The notes below the pieces were generated by a model, which did not search any database, was not told the origin of the DNA, and was given only the letters and a program-made list of their open reading frames with translations. Made by a program: the position numbers and the translations under genes. Positions 10,964 to 21,174 of a stretch of 64,000 nt of DNA are shown here, one piece after another. Numbering within the stretch: position 1 is the stretch's first letter; every line of letters starts with the position of its first letter. Origin of the DNA: Knoxdaviesia capensis (taxonomy: Eukaryota > Ascomycota > Sordariomycetes > Microascales > Gondwanamycetaceae); the NCBI GenBank assembly GCA_001510575.1, contig LNGK01000017.1, forward strand, positions 7,194-71,193, read 5' to 3'.

Positions 10964-12232
10964 ATGATACTCACGGCGCTTTCCCTCTTGACGCTATTAA
11001 CGCCAGCTCTAGCCGCAATCCCCGGCAACAGCTCCTCCATCATCGCCAAACCGCGACTGCCCCTGAGCTCGACCAGCCGCTGGATCGTCGACCGCAACGG
11101 GAGCCGCGTGAAGCTGCGCTGCATCAACTGGGCCGGCCACATGGAGACGAACATTCCCGAGGGCCTCAGCAAGCAGCCGCTGGAGGCCATTGTCGACTGG
11201 ATCGCCGACAACGGCTTCAACTGCGTGCGGCTGACCTTCTCGGTCGACATGGCGCTGAACCCCAACGTCAACGTGCGGGACTCGTTCGTGGCCGCCGCCG
11301 CCTCCGCCAAGGTGTCCGAGAGTGCACTGATGCGGCAGTACGCCGCCGCCGCCGCCATGAACCCGTTCATCGCCAAGGCCACCGTGCGCGAGGTGCACGC
11401 CGCCGTGTCCGACGCGCTGTGGCTGCGCGGCGTGATGACCGTGCTCGACAACCACGTCAGCCGCGCCTCGTGGTGCTGCAACCTCGACGACGGCAACGGC
11501 TGGTGGAGCGACGCGCCCATCTACCTCGCCGCCAACTCGCGCTTCTTCGACACCAACGACTGGCACGCCGCCCTGCAGGCCACCGCCGCCTGGGCGCGCA
11601 GCCGCCCCGGCGTCGTCGGCCTGTCGCTGCGCAACGAGCTGCGCGCCACGTGGACGCAGATCCTGTTCGCCGCGAGCACGTGGATCGACCGCATGCCGCG
11701 CGCCGCGCGCCTCGTGCACGCCGCCAACCCGGACCTGCTGGTCATCGTCGGCGGCCTCAACGGCGGCACCGACCTGTCGCCGCTGCGCACGCGCACCATG
11801 GACACCGCCGCGTGGCGCGACAAGCTGGTGTGGGAGACCCACGACTACAGCTTCACCGTCACCACGCCCAGCTTCGGCAACTGCGACCTGGCCAAGGCCA
11901 ACTACGGCCTGCTCTCCGGCTTCGTGCTCGAGCAGAACCGCGCCAACACCGGGCCCCTGTTTGTCTCCGAGTTCGGCGTCAACATGCAGGGCGGCGACAA
12001 CGCCGGCCTCAACGACCAGGACGCCGCCTACCTGGCCTGCCTCGTCAGCTGGCTCGAGAGCAACGACGCCGACTGGGCCCTCTGGGCCGTCCAGGGCTCG
12101 TACTATGTGCGCGACGGCATCGTCGACAACGAGGAGACCTGGGGCGCGCTGGACTACGCCTGGGAGGACTGGCGGAACCCGGAGTTTCCCGACTTGCTCG
12201 GATCGTTGTGGGATCTGACACAGACTCCTTAG
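10964..12232 (+). CDS. secreted GH5-family glycoside hydrolase (endoglucanase-like)
   Basis: Intronless, 422 residues from ATG 10964. Residues 1-18 form a signal peptide (hydrophobic ILTALSLLTLLTPALA, cleavage after A-L-A-A), so the enzyme is secreted. The catalytic-domain body is a GH5 TIM barrel: early R-C-I-N-W-A-G strand, acid/base Glu225 in LRNE, a WETHDYSF strand, nucleophile Glu336 in SEFG, and a late WALWAVQGSYY strand. GH5 retaining enzymes cleave beta-1,4-glucans or mannans; the precise substrate cannot be read here. No carbohydrate-binding module or Ser/Thr linker is present. An Ala-rich stretch near residues 110-140 is unusual. An upstream in-frame ATG (10907) would add 19 residues before the signal peptide but sits almost on the TATA box. 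Confidence 0.85.
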   Translation: MILTALSLLTLLTPALAAIPGNSSSIIAKPRLPLSSTSRWIVDRNGSRVKLRCINWAGHMETNIPEGLSKQPLEAIVDWIADNGFNCVRLTFSVDMALNPNVNVRDSFVAAAASAKVSESALMRQYAAAAAMNPFIAKATVREVHAAVSDALWLRGVMTVLDNHVSRASWCCNLDDGNGWWSDAPIYLAANSRFFDTNDWHAALQATAAWARSRPGVVGLSLRNELRATWTQILFAASTWIDRMPRAARLVHAANPDLLVIVGGLNGGTDLSPLRTRTMDTAAWRDKLVWETHDYSFTVTTPSFGNCDLAKANYGLLSGFVLEQNRANTGPLFVSEFGVNMQGGDNAGLNDQDAAYLACLVSWLESNDADWALWAVQGSYYVRDGIVDNEETWGALDYAWEDWRNPEFPDLLGSLWDLTQTP

Positions 12233-12475
12233 AGGGGACTCTGGTGCAGACTTGACGGCGGTTGCGGCGAGAGAAGAGTCGAATGATGCCGATAGACAGA
12301 AGATACATGACATATCCCTCCCGAGATATATACCCCAACCTTTTCCTCCTATCACATAAACAAACAGCATATAGCGTACATACCCCAGATAGACAACTTT
12401 TGCACATGCAATAGCAGCTACCTCGCCTCTAATACAATCTTCTGTGATTTGTCTCTGACCTTGACAAGATATCCT

Positions 12476-13829
12476 CTAGCTTGTGTTGAAATAGGCCTCG
12501 TCAAGCCCGCCATCCAGGTCCAAATCACCCATACTCTCATCCCCAGCATCAAAGAACAAGTCATCAATCCCGCTGCTGCCCCCCGCCCCGCCACTCTGCG
12601 GGCCGGCGCTATCAAAATCCAAGTCGATCGCGTTGTTGCTGCTGCTCCCCGGCATATTCACCAGCTTGACCGCCGTATTGATGCCCAGGCCCGCCCCGGA
12701 CACAAACCCACCCATATGGGCCTGCGGTGCACCCCCACCACCACCACCACCGCCACCACCGCCCATGCTCGGCGGCATGGGCGCCATCTGCTTAGTCTGG
12801 TGGGTGCTCGTCGGAATGCCGCTATTCCCCGAATCAATATCCATCAGCCCGTGAGGAACGTCAAGCGGCGCGAACCCCGACCCGTCTCCGCCGCCCATGT
12901 CCGGCATCGGCGGCCGCGGCATCTGTGTATGGTGCGGGTGCGGCGCGTGCGAGGACGCCGCAGTGGCCCCGGGGACCAGCCCGAATCCGATGTTCGTGAA
13001 CGTCATCTCGGCCATCGGGGCCACAGCTGCACGCGGCGGCTCGGCGTGGTCCGGGGGAACCATGGCCGCGGGGGGCGGCCGCGGAGACGGCTTCGCACCA
13101 GCAGCTGCAGCAGCTGCTGCCGCCGCTGCCGCGGATTTCTGGCGCGCGGCCATCGCAACTGCGGCTGCCCGCGGACTCGGCTGCGGCTTCGGCGCCTCTT
13201 TCACCGCCGTGACCGGCGACGGGACCGCACTGGGGCCACCGCCGCCCATGTTCGGGAACGGCGCCACCGGCACACTGGCGCCGCGCGGGATATCGGGCAT
13301 GCCCACCGCCACAGCCTTGCGGGGCTGCGGGGTCTGGGTGCGCGAGGGCACCGGCACGGGTGATGCGACCGTGGCGGGGCCAGTGGTGGCGCCGGCCACG
13401 GCGACGGGCTTTGGCGGCGGCGGGGCGCGTTTGGCCTGCAGGCGCTTGAGGTCGCGCTCCAGCACTTCGAGGCCGCGTTTCTGGGAGTGGATTAGCATGG
13501 ACACGTGCTGGGTATCGACTCTGCGACGCGTGCGGGGTGGGGGCGGAACCCTACAATCTCAATCTCCACGTCGGTCAGCGCCCGGTGGAACAGCTCGACC
13601 GGCTCGTGCACGCGCTGCTCCAGAGATTCCCGCAGCTCGGCGACCGAGCGCTGGCCGGAGGCTTGCGACTGCGATGCCTTCAGGGCTTTTCCGGTGTGGA
13701 TCAGCTGTATCTATCGTCAGAACTTGCTCCTCCCAGCACACTGGAACGGCCGGCGTCGAGACTCACAACTTGGTTGACCATTTCCTGCAAGGCATCCAAA
13801 GGATCCTTGGAACTGGGTGCAGCAACCAT
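12476..13829 (-). CDS. probable Mediator tail subunit, Med2-like
   Basis: Three exons read on the minus strand (13829-13767, 13704-13555, 13507-12476) with introns of 62 and 47 nt give 414 residues. The N-terminal ~100 residues are the only ordered part: a short helical/coiled segment with LFHRALTDVEIEI, which resembles the VKLFHGILDDLDTTL helix of yeast Med2. The rest is low complexity: Pro/Ala-rich, a run of about 11 Ala, about 11 Gly, and an acidic, Asp-rich C-terminus (IDDLFFD, DLDLDGG) like that of Med2. The role would be in the Mediator tail, contacting activators in the nucleus. Assignment rests on pattern and layout, not strong identity. The gene converges on the GH5 gene with a 243-base gap. 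The second donor (GTAGGG) is weak, so that junction is less certain. Confidence 0.5.
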
Positions 13830-15217
13830 GGCGGTGGAATATTGATCTTAAATGGGAGCTGATAGATGATGATATACGAAAGATCACGGGATTAGATGGC
13901 CCGAATAGCTGCGAAGGATCGTGTCCGGGAGAAAGGCGGACACAACCGTAAATGTCAAGAGTATGAGAGCTCGTTCGCAACGAGGCTAGAATCGTGGAGG
14001 GGACAAAAAGGAAAAGAAAAGGGATGCACCAGAGCCTAGACTTCTACGGGTCACATCATCTATCACTCAAGGGAAAGGCTGATTCACATATAATGGAATC
14101 ATCAAGATGTTCACGATCCTTTTGAGGTTCAAGACCATAGCTTCACGGCTTTTCTTTGGTGGAGTCGCGTTTTGAGAGGGAAAAAGTCTGGGCCATAAGT
14201 CTGCATCTAGCGAGTCAGGTAATGATTGGCCCAGCTTCGCAAACGCCCCTGAGCTGGTTCCCGTGCCCTATAACGTGACTTTAAACGTGACCTGAGTCCA
14301 ACGAGCTCCGAAGCTAGGGTTGGCGAGATGATTCAGAAGATCGTCTCCATCGTGAGATATTCTCCCCCCTTTCCGTGCATCTGCGCTTTCTTGCGCCATG
14401 GATGTTCTCCTCCTCTTTACCTAGACGCCGAAGGTATGCGTGGATGTGCGTGCAATGCAACCGCACCCTCACATTTCACACGCTTAGCTCCCCTTCCACA
14501 CACAAAAAGCGAGAAATAAATAATATAAAATGACTGTCTTGGCCCACCCGGGACTGCCAACCGGTGCTGGGTTATATAAGGCACGGCCAGCTTGATGGGG
14601 AAAAAAATGTTGGCCTTGATACCCGTGATACAGGATGCGGCGGATCTTCAAGCACGAACCCTTCGAAATGGCGGTGGACTCTTGCCTGCATCCATAATTT
14701 TTCTTCCCTCCCTCCTTTTATCCCCCTCGATGATACCTGAGATTCCCATCGGCTAGGCCGTATCAGTCAGTGTGGCAGGCGACGAGGCTTTCTTTTCCCC
14801 CCTCCCGGGCCTCCCTCGGCAAACCGTTTTGTATCTATCTTGGCCCCGTTGCATTTCGTTCACGGATGAATGAGTGCGTGTGGGAGGCAAGACACTCACG
14901 AAGGAAGATATTGATGCCTAACAACCCAAGAAAAAAAGCCCAGACCCTGACCCTAAAGCCCTAATCCTCTTCCCCACATATGACAAGGCCGGCGATCATT
15001 TTTTTTTGGGGGGGGGAGGAGAGAGATCTGGATCCTGTCTTTTTAGGACCCTTTTTCTCTGCTGTTTTTTGGTGTCTCGCCTTTTTATCAGAGGCACATA
15101 TGTACCTTATCACGCATGGTGCTATATATCTGGTACATCTCTTGACACACAGACGCTGGGACCACGGCCTGTGGTGCATCAAGGGGATGCCTCTATATCA
15201 GAACCGGCCGAGACATA

Positions 15218-15240
15218 TGTGTGTGTGTGTGTGTGTGTGT
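15218..15240 (+). repeat. (TG)n microsatellite
   Basis: About 11.5 uninterrupted TG units in intergenic DNA. Confidence 0.9.
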
Positions 15241-17446
15241 ATCTGAAGATGCAAATACTGGTAAGCTCTACCACCCTTATCAAGTCGCCAGTGCACGCAA
15301 GACTGGCACGAAAACCCACGTTAAACTCTGTATGGGATAGCTGGTCTCACTCTCAACCCTCAACCACTTCTTCCCCTCCCCTCCTGCAAGTCTCGCTTGC
15401 GTGATTCCCAATCGAGAACCCCAAAAACAAACCCCAGGTGGAGGAGATCCCGCCCGTAGTATGGCCCTTTCCTGAGAGGGAAAAGGGAAAACACACTCAC
15501 AATACAACACAGCGTCCCGGGAAAAGTTACTCCACTCTACGCGCTCGCTCGCTTCGAAGAGGAGATGCGAGAGTGACAACAAGCAGGAAAAAGAGAAAAA
15601 AAAAGAGAAAAAAAAAACAGGGGTGTGGGTGTGTGCGGCCGGCCGCACCAGGGCTGCAGAAGAGGCCGTTCTCCTCTTTCTCGTTCTGGCGATGTGAACT
15701 GGCCAAATGACTCCATCCTGTATCCTGCAGCATAAGATGCACGGCGGGTGGTGGGTGGTGGTGTGGTGGAAGATATGGATGTACCTCCACAAGCACGAGT
15801 ATGAAGGTGTTCTCCAAGTTGCGATAGAAAACCTGGTATGACCAGGCTAGTCCAGAATTGAACCCTCACAATGCGCCGTTGGTCTATCCTATCAGGGCCT
15901 CCAAGTACCCAAGTACCAAGGCCCACTGCGTTCTTCTTTTACTCTTATTTAATTTTTCTTTCTTGCCTCTCTCTTCATCACACTACGCTGCACGCTGCAC
16001 ACATCACACATCACACATCACACGAGGTCTCCATTGCCCAGGGCTCCAGGCGGGATTGCTTCCGTACCAGCCAAACCACCCACAGACAGGAGCCATTTGT
16101 GGATCAGGACGTTGGGGATTTGGGGGGTTTTTTCATTATTTCATCTCTATAGGGGAACTAAAAGATTACCTTGACGAAGAAGGATAGAAACTCTGGGTAC
16201 ATGTTACTGTTCAATGTTCACTACCTATCTACAGGCTCTTCCTACGAATACGTGAGCAGGCCCGAAATGCCCTTCCCTACGGCCCATCTAGCATACAACA
16301 ATACCAACAATCGAAGCAGAGCTTTAAAGATTGTGCCCTGGTCCCTGTCAACTCTATATATATATAGTGTGGGAGGTAGGGTTAGCCCACAACCCACTGA
16401 CTCGGCTGGATTGATTTTTGGGTTTTCTTTTTATTTTTTTCATTGGGTCATGCCGTTGACAGACCATGATATGTTGAGCCAGATGCACCACCGAGAAAAA
16501 AAAAGGAAAAAAACGAAAAGGCCCCTGAGAGGGCATAACTTTTGGCATCGTTCAACCAGACCCAAGATCTCTCTATCGCTTCTTTCTCCTCATGATAAGC
16601 GTGCGTGGTGGTGGTCTCCAAATGGCGGCTTTCAACGATGATTAAGGGGGGGGGCCCTGTCTCCCCTGTTCTCGCCACTTAAGATGACCCTCCTAAGATG
16701 ACCCGTCCTCTCCCATTCTTCTTTGTTTGTCTTTCCTCCCCCCACTCCACCTCCAAGACGGGATAACACAACTTTATGTATTAGTATCAAATTTTCTTGG
16801 GGGGTCTCCCGGCTTTGGTGCATATCTGGAGTTCTCTGTAGCGTGTGCTAAGCGAGAGTGAGTCTGAGAGGGCTATTATGGGGTACTCGGGGCCGGTTTG
16901 AGCCTTTTGGCTTATTCCGTTCAACTATGATATCGTGAACATGACTTCCGCTACGACTGGATACATCATAAGGGTTGCTGACGAAGAATTGAGATTGCTT
17001 AATAGCACGAGTAACACCTCCTATGAGAATGGCCGGAGACACTAAACCGTGGCTAATCTGGGGAATACTTAGTCTATAAAAACCATGTGGCTGGCTCCCG
17101 AATTTCGGGGTCTTTACATATATGTATGTCTGCCACCAGAGTCTCTCCGTGATTCAGAAGAGCTTCCTTCAGCACATCATAGTGTTCCTCCATGCTACGT
17201 ACATGTACGATACTGTACCCGTACTGCACATGCATACTGATGTACTCGTACATGCCAGTGGCACATGGACTTTGGACGATAAGAGTGACAACTGGCGCAA
17301 ACACACACACTCTCCCACGATAAGAAACCCGTCGCCGAAGCTTGATTGACTAAACAGAACGGGCAGTTCCGAGTTCGTCCAGATATGCACTTAACGGGAT
17401 GAGTTCTGAGATATGTACTTACTCGTGCATTCCCATTTCAATCACG

Positions 17447-17474
<28 letters not shown>
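17447..17474 (+). repeat. (AC)14 microsatellite
   Basis: Fourteen uninterrupted AC units in the gene-poor region upstream of pub1. Confidence 0.9.
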
Positions 17475-17477
<3 letters not shown>

Positions 17478-18118
17478 CAGCTTCCGTCTCCACATATCCA
17501 CACCGTCTCTCGCTCTTACTCCATCTCACGGCCTCCGTCCGTCTTTTTTCGGGCCTCTTTTCGTCTGTGCCTTCTGTGTTCTCTCCCCCACTCTGTTGCT
17601 CCTTTTCTGTTTCTCTTGGTAGCTAATTGCTTTCAACCCCCCCTTCTTGCCTTCTCATCCAGGTGTCTTTCCCCCTTCTTTCCTGCCTGGTTATCTAGTG
17701 TTTTTATTAAATATACATCATCCCATCTATGCATCTAAATCCTCCTGCCAACAATGGCGAAAGGTTGCTTGCTATCTACATGATACATTCACTAACCTGT
17801 GTTATTAAATATAATGGCAGGAAGTGTAAGCAACTGATTCATACATATAGCAGGACTGCTCTTTCCTCTATCTATTTCTCCCTATATGGATAGATTCAGA
17901 GCGGCAGTAGCACCCCATATGAGGACAAAAGATAGCAGGAACCAGGAAGGTGATGCCTGCCCTGGGAAGAGGACAACTGGAAAAAGAGCCCCGCTAATTC
18001 ACTTATGGGGCTCTCTTTTCTAAAGGGGAGGTTCTTCCTTACTCTTTCACCTTATGCAGTGTAATTCCTTCCCAACCGCTAAAGTCACTAGGTTTACCCT
18101 GGCTTCCCTTAACAATGA

Positions 18119-18120
<2 letters not shown>

Positions 18121-18162
<42 letters not shown>
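18121..18162 (+). repeat. (AG)21 microsatellite
   Basis: Forty-two bases of perfect AG repeat about 580 bases upstream of the pub1 start codon; the longest simple repeat in the window. Confidence 0.95.
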
Positions 18163-18164
<2 letters not shown>

Positions 18165-18738
18165 TTGCTAAAGCTATGACCTGAGCTTAACCATTTCATA
18201 AAAAAAAAAGCTCGCATAAGAGAATAAAATCAATCTTACAGCCTGCACAAGCAACAGGCCAGACCAGGGCCAGAAAAAAAAGAGTGCGAGGTGTGAACCC
18301 AATCTTTCGTTTGCCTGATACATAGACTTTTTTTTTCATCGTCTCTTCTCTCTCCGTCTCTTCACCTACTTTCTCTTCCCTTCTTCTCTACCTCTCTCAT
18401 CATCCATCTTCACCTTTACTACGCTTCCCGCTCCCTTCATCTCCTTTTTTCCTTTTTCCTCCTCTTCTCTCCCCCTCTTCTATATACATGCTTGATTCTA
18501 TTTAGTTGCGTGTACTCTTTTTTTTCTTCCTTCTTTTCTATGTACCTTCTTTCTTTGCCTGGCTAGGTCTTTTTTTCTGTCGCCTTCCTTTTTTTCTCCT
18601 TTTGGCGTGTTATACAGTTCTTTGTGTCTCTGCTCTGCCTTCTCTTCTCTCCTCTCCTCCTTTATCTTCTTGTACTATTCTCCCCTCTTCATACACTTCC
18701 AAACTGTATCCTGCTTCGTTCTGATACCGCGAATTCCA

Positions 18739-21174
18739 ATGGCCGACCAATCTTCTTCTGCGGTCGAGAATGGCAATGGAGGCCAGACCAACCCCTCTCA
18801 CCTCCCTCCTCCGCCTCTCCATATCTCGACAAACACCAACCCGATTCCCACCTCCATCACGTCTCCGATGAACGATAAGAACAAAGTCATGTCTCCTACC
18901 AGCGCTGCTTTCATGCGTCGTGCCGCTCCCGAGCCGAACAAGCGAGCTCTATACATCGGAGGTCTGGACCAGCGGGTCACCGAAGAGGTTCTTCGCCAAA
19001 TCTTCGAGACCACCGGCCATGTCCAGAGCGTCAAGATCATCCCCGACAAGAATGTACGTACATATCGTCTCTGATCATTCTGTAGGACCCTCTTGCAGAT
19101 TTGATCTTCACACTTCCCCGCGCTGTCTGCTGGTTTCACCCTCCCTTTTTTTGGTTGCCCCCCATTTTTGTTTCTTTTTTTGCCCACCGGCCGGTGCACC
19201 GTCCACCGCTTCTGCCCATGATTCTCTGGTACGCTCTGCGACCTCCGCATTCGCAGCCTATCTCGAATTGGTAAAGTCTCTTGTCTCAAGTGAGAGAGCG
19301 GAAGAATCAAGATGTGACGAGGGAGAACACTGATCCGGGCGTCAGCCCAAAATTTTTGACAATTGGTAGCCCCCGCTGGGCATGTTTTTGATGTCTGATG
19401 GGGGTCTGTGTCCCTCGTAACTTTTTCCGCTTGACTCTTTTGCCCTTGCCAATTCATAAGTCCATTTATGAATCACTTGGTGCTGTCTTTTCTGAAACCA
19501 CCAGCTACAGGAATTGAACTCTGTTCCAACCTCTTGGGGCTTGCAACTACTGTCTTGCTGGATAGCAAATAGCTTCGGAACTCTGTCCTCCTGTCTTTTC
19601 AAGTGTCTGGGCCCTAATAAAACAGTTCGAAACCTTACTGCCGACAGCTTTGAAGCTAGTGTTCTGGCTATTCAAGCTTCCGCATCCTTGCAATAAGCTC
19701 GTCACCTTTGTTACAAGCTCAATGCTAACTGAAGCCGCGATCCTGCCTGAATTCTCTTTTTAGGCCAAGGGATTCAACTATGGATTTGTCGAGTACGATG
19801 ACCCCGGCGCAGCCGAGCGTGCCATGCAGACCCTGAATGGCCGCCGTGTCCACCAGTCGGTAAGTGATACCTACGACTGAAATCCTAACCGGCAACCTGA
19901 GGAGGCTGTAGCAGCTATCCATAGCTTCTCGAACCCCCCCCCCCCCCCCCCACACTGACCTCTAACATGTCTTCCTCCTGCCCTTTCTTAGGAGATTCGT
20001 GTCAACTGGGCCTACCAGGCCAACACGACCAACAAGGAGGACACCACTGCCCATTACCACATCTTTGTCGGCGATCTTTCTAACGAGGTCAACGACGAAC
20101 TTCTACTGAGTGCCTTTGTTGGCTTTGGAACGGTCTCCGAGGCGCGTGTCATGTGGGATATGAAGACTGGCCGCTCTCGTGGTTACGGCTTTGTGGCCTA
20201 TCGCGACCGTGGTGAGGCTGAGAAGGCCCTCAATGCCATGGATGGAGAGTGGCTGGGCTCGCGCGCCATCCGATGCAACTGGGCCAACCAGAAGGGCCAG
20301 CCGTCGATTGGCCAGCACCAGGGCATGCAGTCGATGGGCATGACTCCCACCTCGCCCTTCAACCACCACCAGTTTCCCACTCAGGGGCCCGCTAGTTTCG
20401 AGCTCATCGTCGGCCAGACTCCCGCCTGGCAGACCACCTGCTATGTTGGAAACCTGACCCCGTACACCACCCCTCAGGATGTTGTGCCCCTGTTCAACAA
20501 CTTCGGAATGGTTGTCGAGTCGCGCTTCCAGGCCGACCGTGGATTTGCGTTCATCAAGATGGACAGCCACGACGCCGCTGCCAATGCCATCTGCAACATG
20601 AACGGCTACATAGTACATGGCCGTCCTCTCAAGTGCAGCGTAAGCGATTTAATTTTCATTGTTTTTTTTTATCTTCGGATTGGACTCCTTGACTCCATCC
20701 GTCTCCCCCCTTACCCCTATCCCTCTCTCTCAGTTGATGTCTTTTGCTAACCAGAACCTCTCGCCTTGGCTGGATCTATGCAGTGGGGTCGTGATAAGGC
20801 TTCTCACCCTCAGATGGATCCTTCCCAGCAAGGCTTCAGTCCTCAGAGTGCCCAGGGCCCCGGCTTCCCCCAGACCCCGACCTTCTTCCCTCAGTATGGT
20901 GGTAAGTCTATGCAGTAAAATGCACACAAGAAAAAAAAAAGAAACAGAGGTTCAACACACCGTCCGTCCAGCTTCATAATCGCTCATCGTCGCGACTTCG
21001 ATTATAGCAGCAACCCAATTCGATCAGCAGGGGAACTTCGGCGGCCCGGGCACTCCGACGGGCAACGGCCCTAACCCTTACGGCGGTGGTCGCGGACCCC
21101 ATAATCAGCAACCCGGCCCCAACGGCCAGTGGTCTCAGGGAAACAACGGTTTCAATGGGGGCTACCAGCAGTGA
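18739..21174 (+). CDS. pub1: Pub1/TIA-1-type poly(A)+ mRNA-binding protein, three RRMs
   Basis: Five exons (18739-19053, 19764-19859, 19992-20639, 20784-20901, 21008-21174) give 447 residues. RRM1 covers 69-144 (LYIGGL RNP2; YGFVEY RNP1, split by intron 1), RRM2 159-236 (IFVGDL; GYGFVAY) and RRM3 286-360 (CYVGNL; GFAFIKM, ending KCSWGRDK as in Pub1/TIA-1). The C-terminal ~85 residues are Gly/Gln/Asn/Pro-rich, typical of stress-granule proteins. In yeast, Pub1 binds U-rich and AU-rich mRNA elements and affects mRNA stability and translation; the same role is inferred. Introns are 710, 132, 144 and 106 nt. The first is long for this genome and gives a stop seven codons in if retained. Exon 5 has a tandem TAG-CAG acceptor that would add or drop one residue. 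Confidence 0.92.
19054..19763 (+). other. 710-nt first intron of pub1
   Basis: Donor GTACGT at 19054, acceptor TTTTAG at 19761-19763. It splits RRM1 between its RNP2 and RNP1 motifs. Reading through from exon 1 reaches TGA after seven codons. It is more than twice the length of any other intron assigned here except one in yak1 (326 nt) and one in dcp2 (302 nt). Confidence 0.8.
19934..19951 (+). repeat. poly-C run in pub1 intron 2
   Basis: Eighteen consecutive C residues, 40 bases before the 3' splice site of pub1 intron 2. Confidence 0.9.

Larger units (their letters stand above)
13830..18738. other. 4.9-kb gene-poor region and pub1 leader
   Basis: No coding region supported; all open frames are short and show no conserved pattern. 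It holds TG (15218-15240), AC (17447-17474) and AG (18121-18162) microsatellites, a cluster of GTAC tetranucleotides (17199-17251), poly-A and poly-T runs, and from about 18320 a strongly C/T-rich leader typical of fungal promoters ahead of pub1. Short upstream ORFs start at 18488 and 18540 if the transcript extends that far. Confidence 0.55.

Noticed and set aside
11009..12370. 453-residue minus-strand open frame opposite the GH5 gene
   Set aside because: Val/Gly/Ala-rich shadow of a GC-rich coding strand; no conserved pattern, while the plus strand has GH5 catalytic motifs.
15835..15925. tRNA-like sequence with a GGTTCAATTC T-loop on the minus strand
   Set aside because: The T-stem and acceptor stem do not pair, and no anticodon arm can be formed.
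16003..16022. Short CACACAT direct repeats considered as an array
   Set aside because: Simple-sequence repeats without spacers; not CRISPR.
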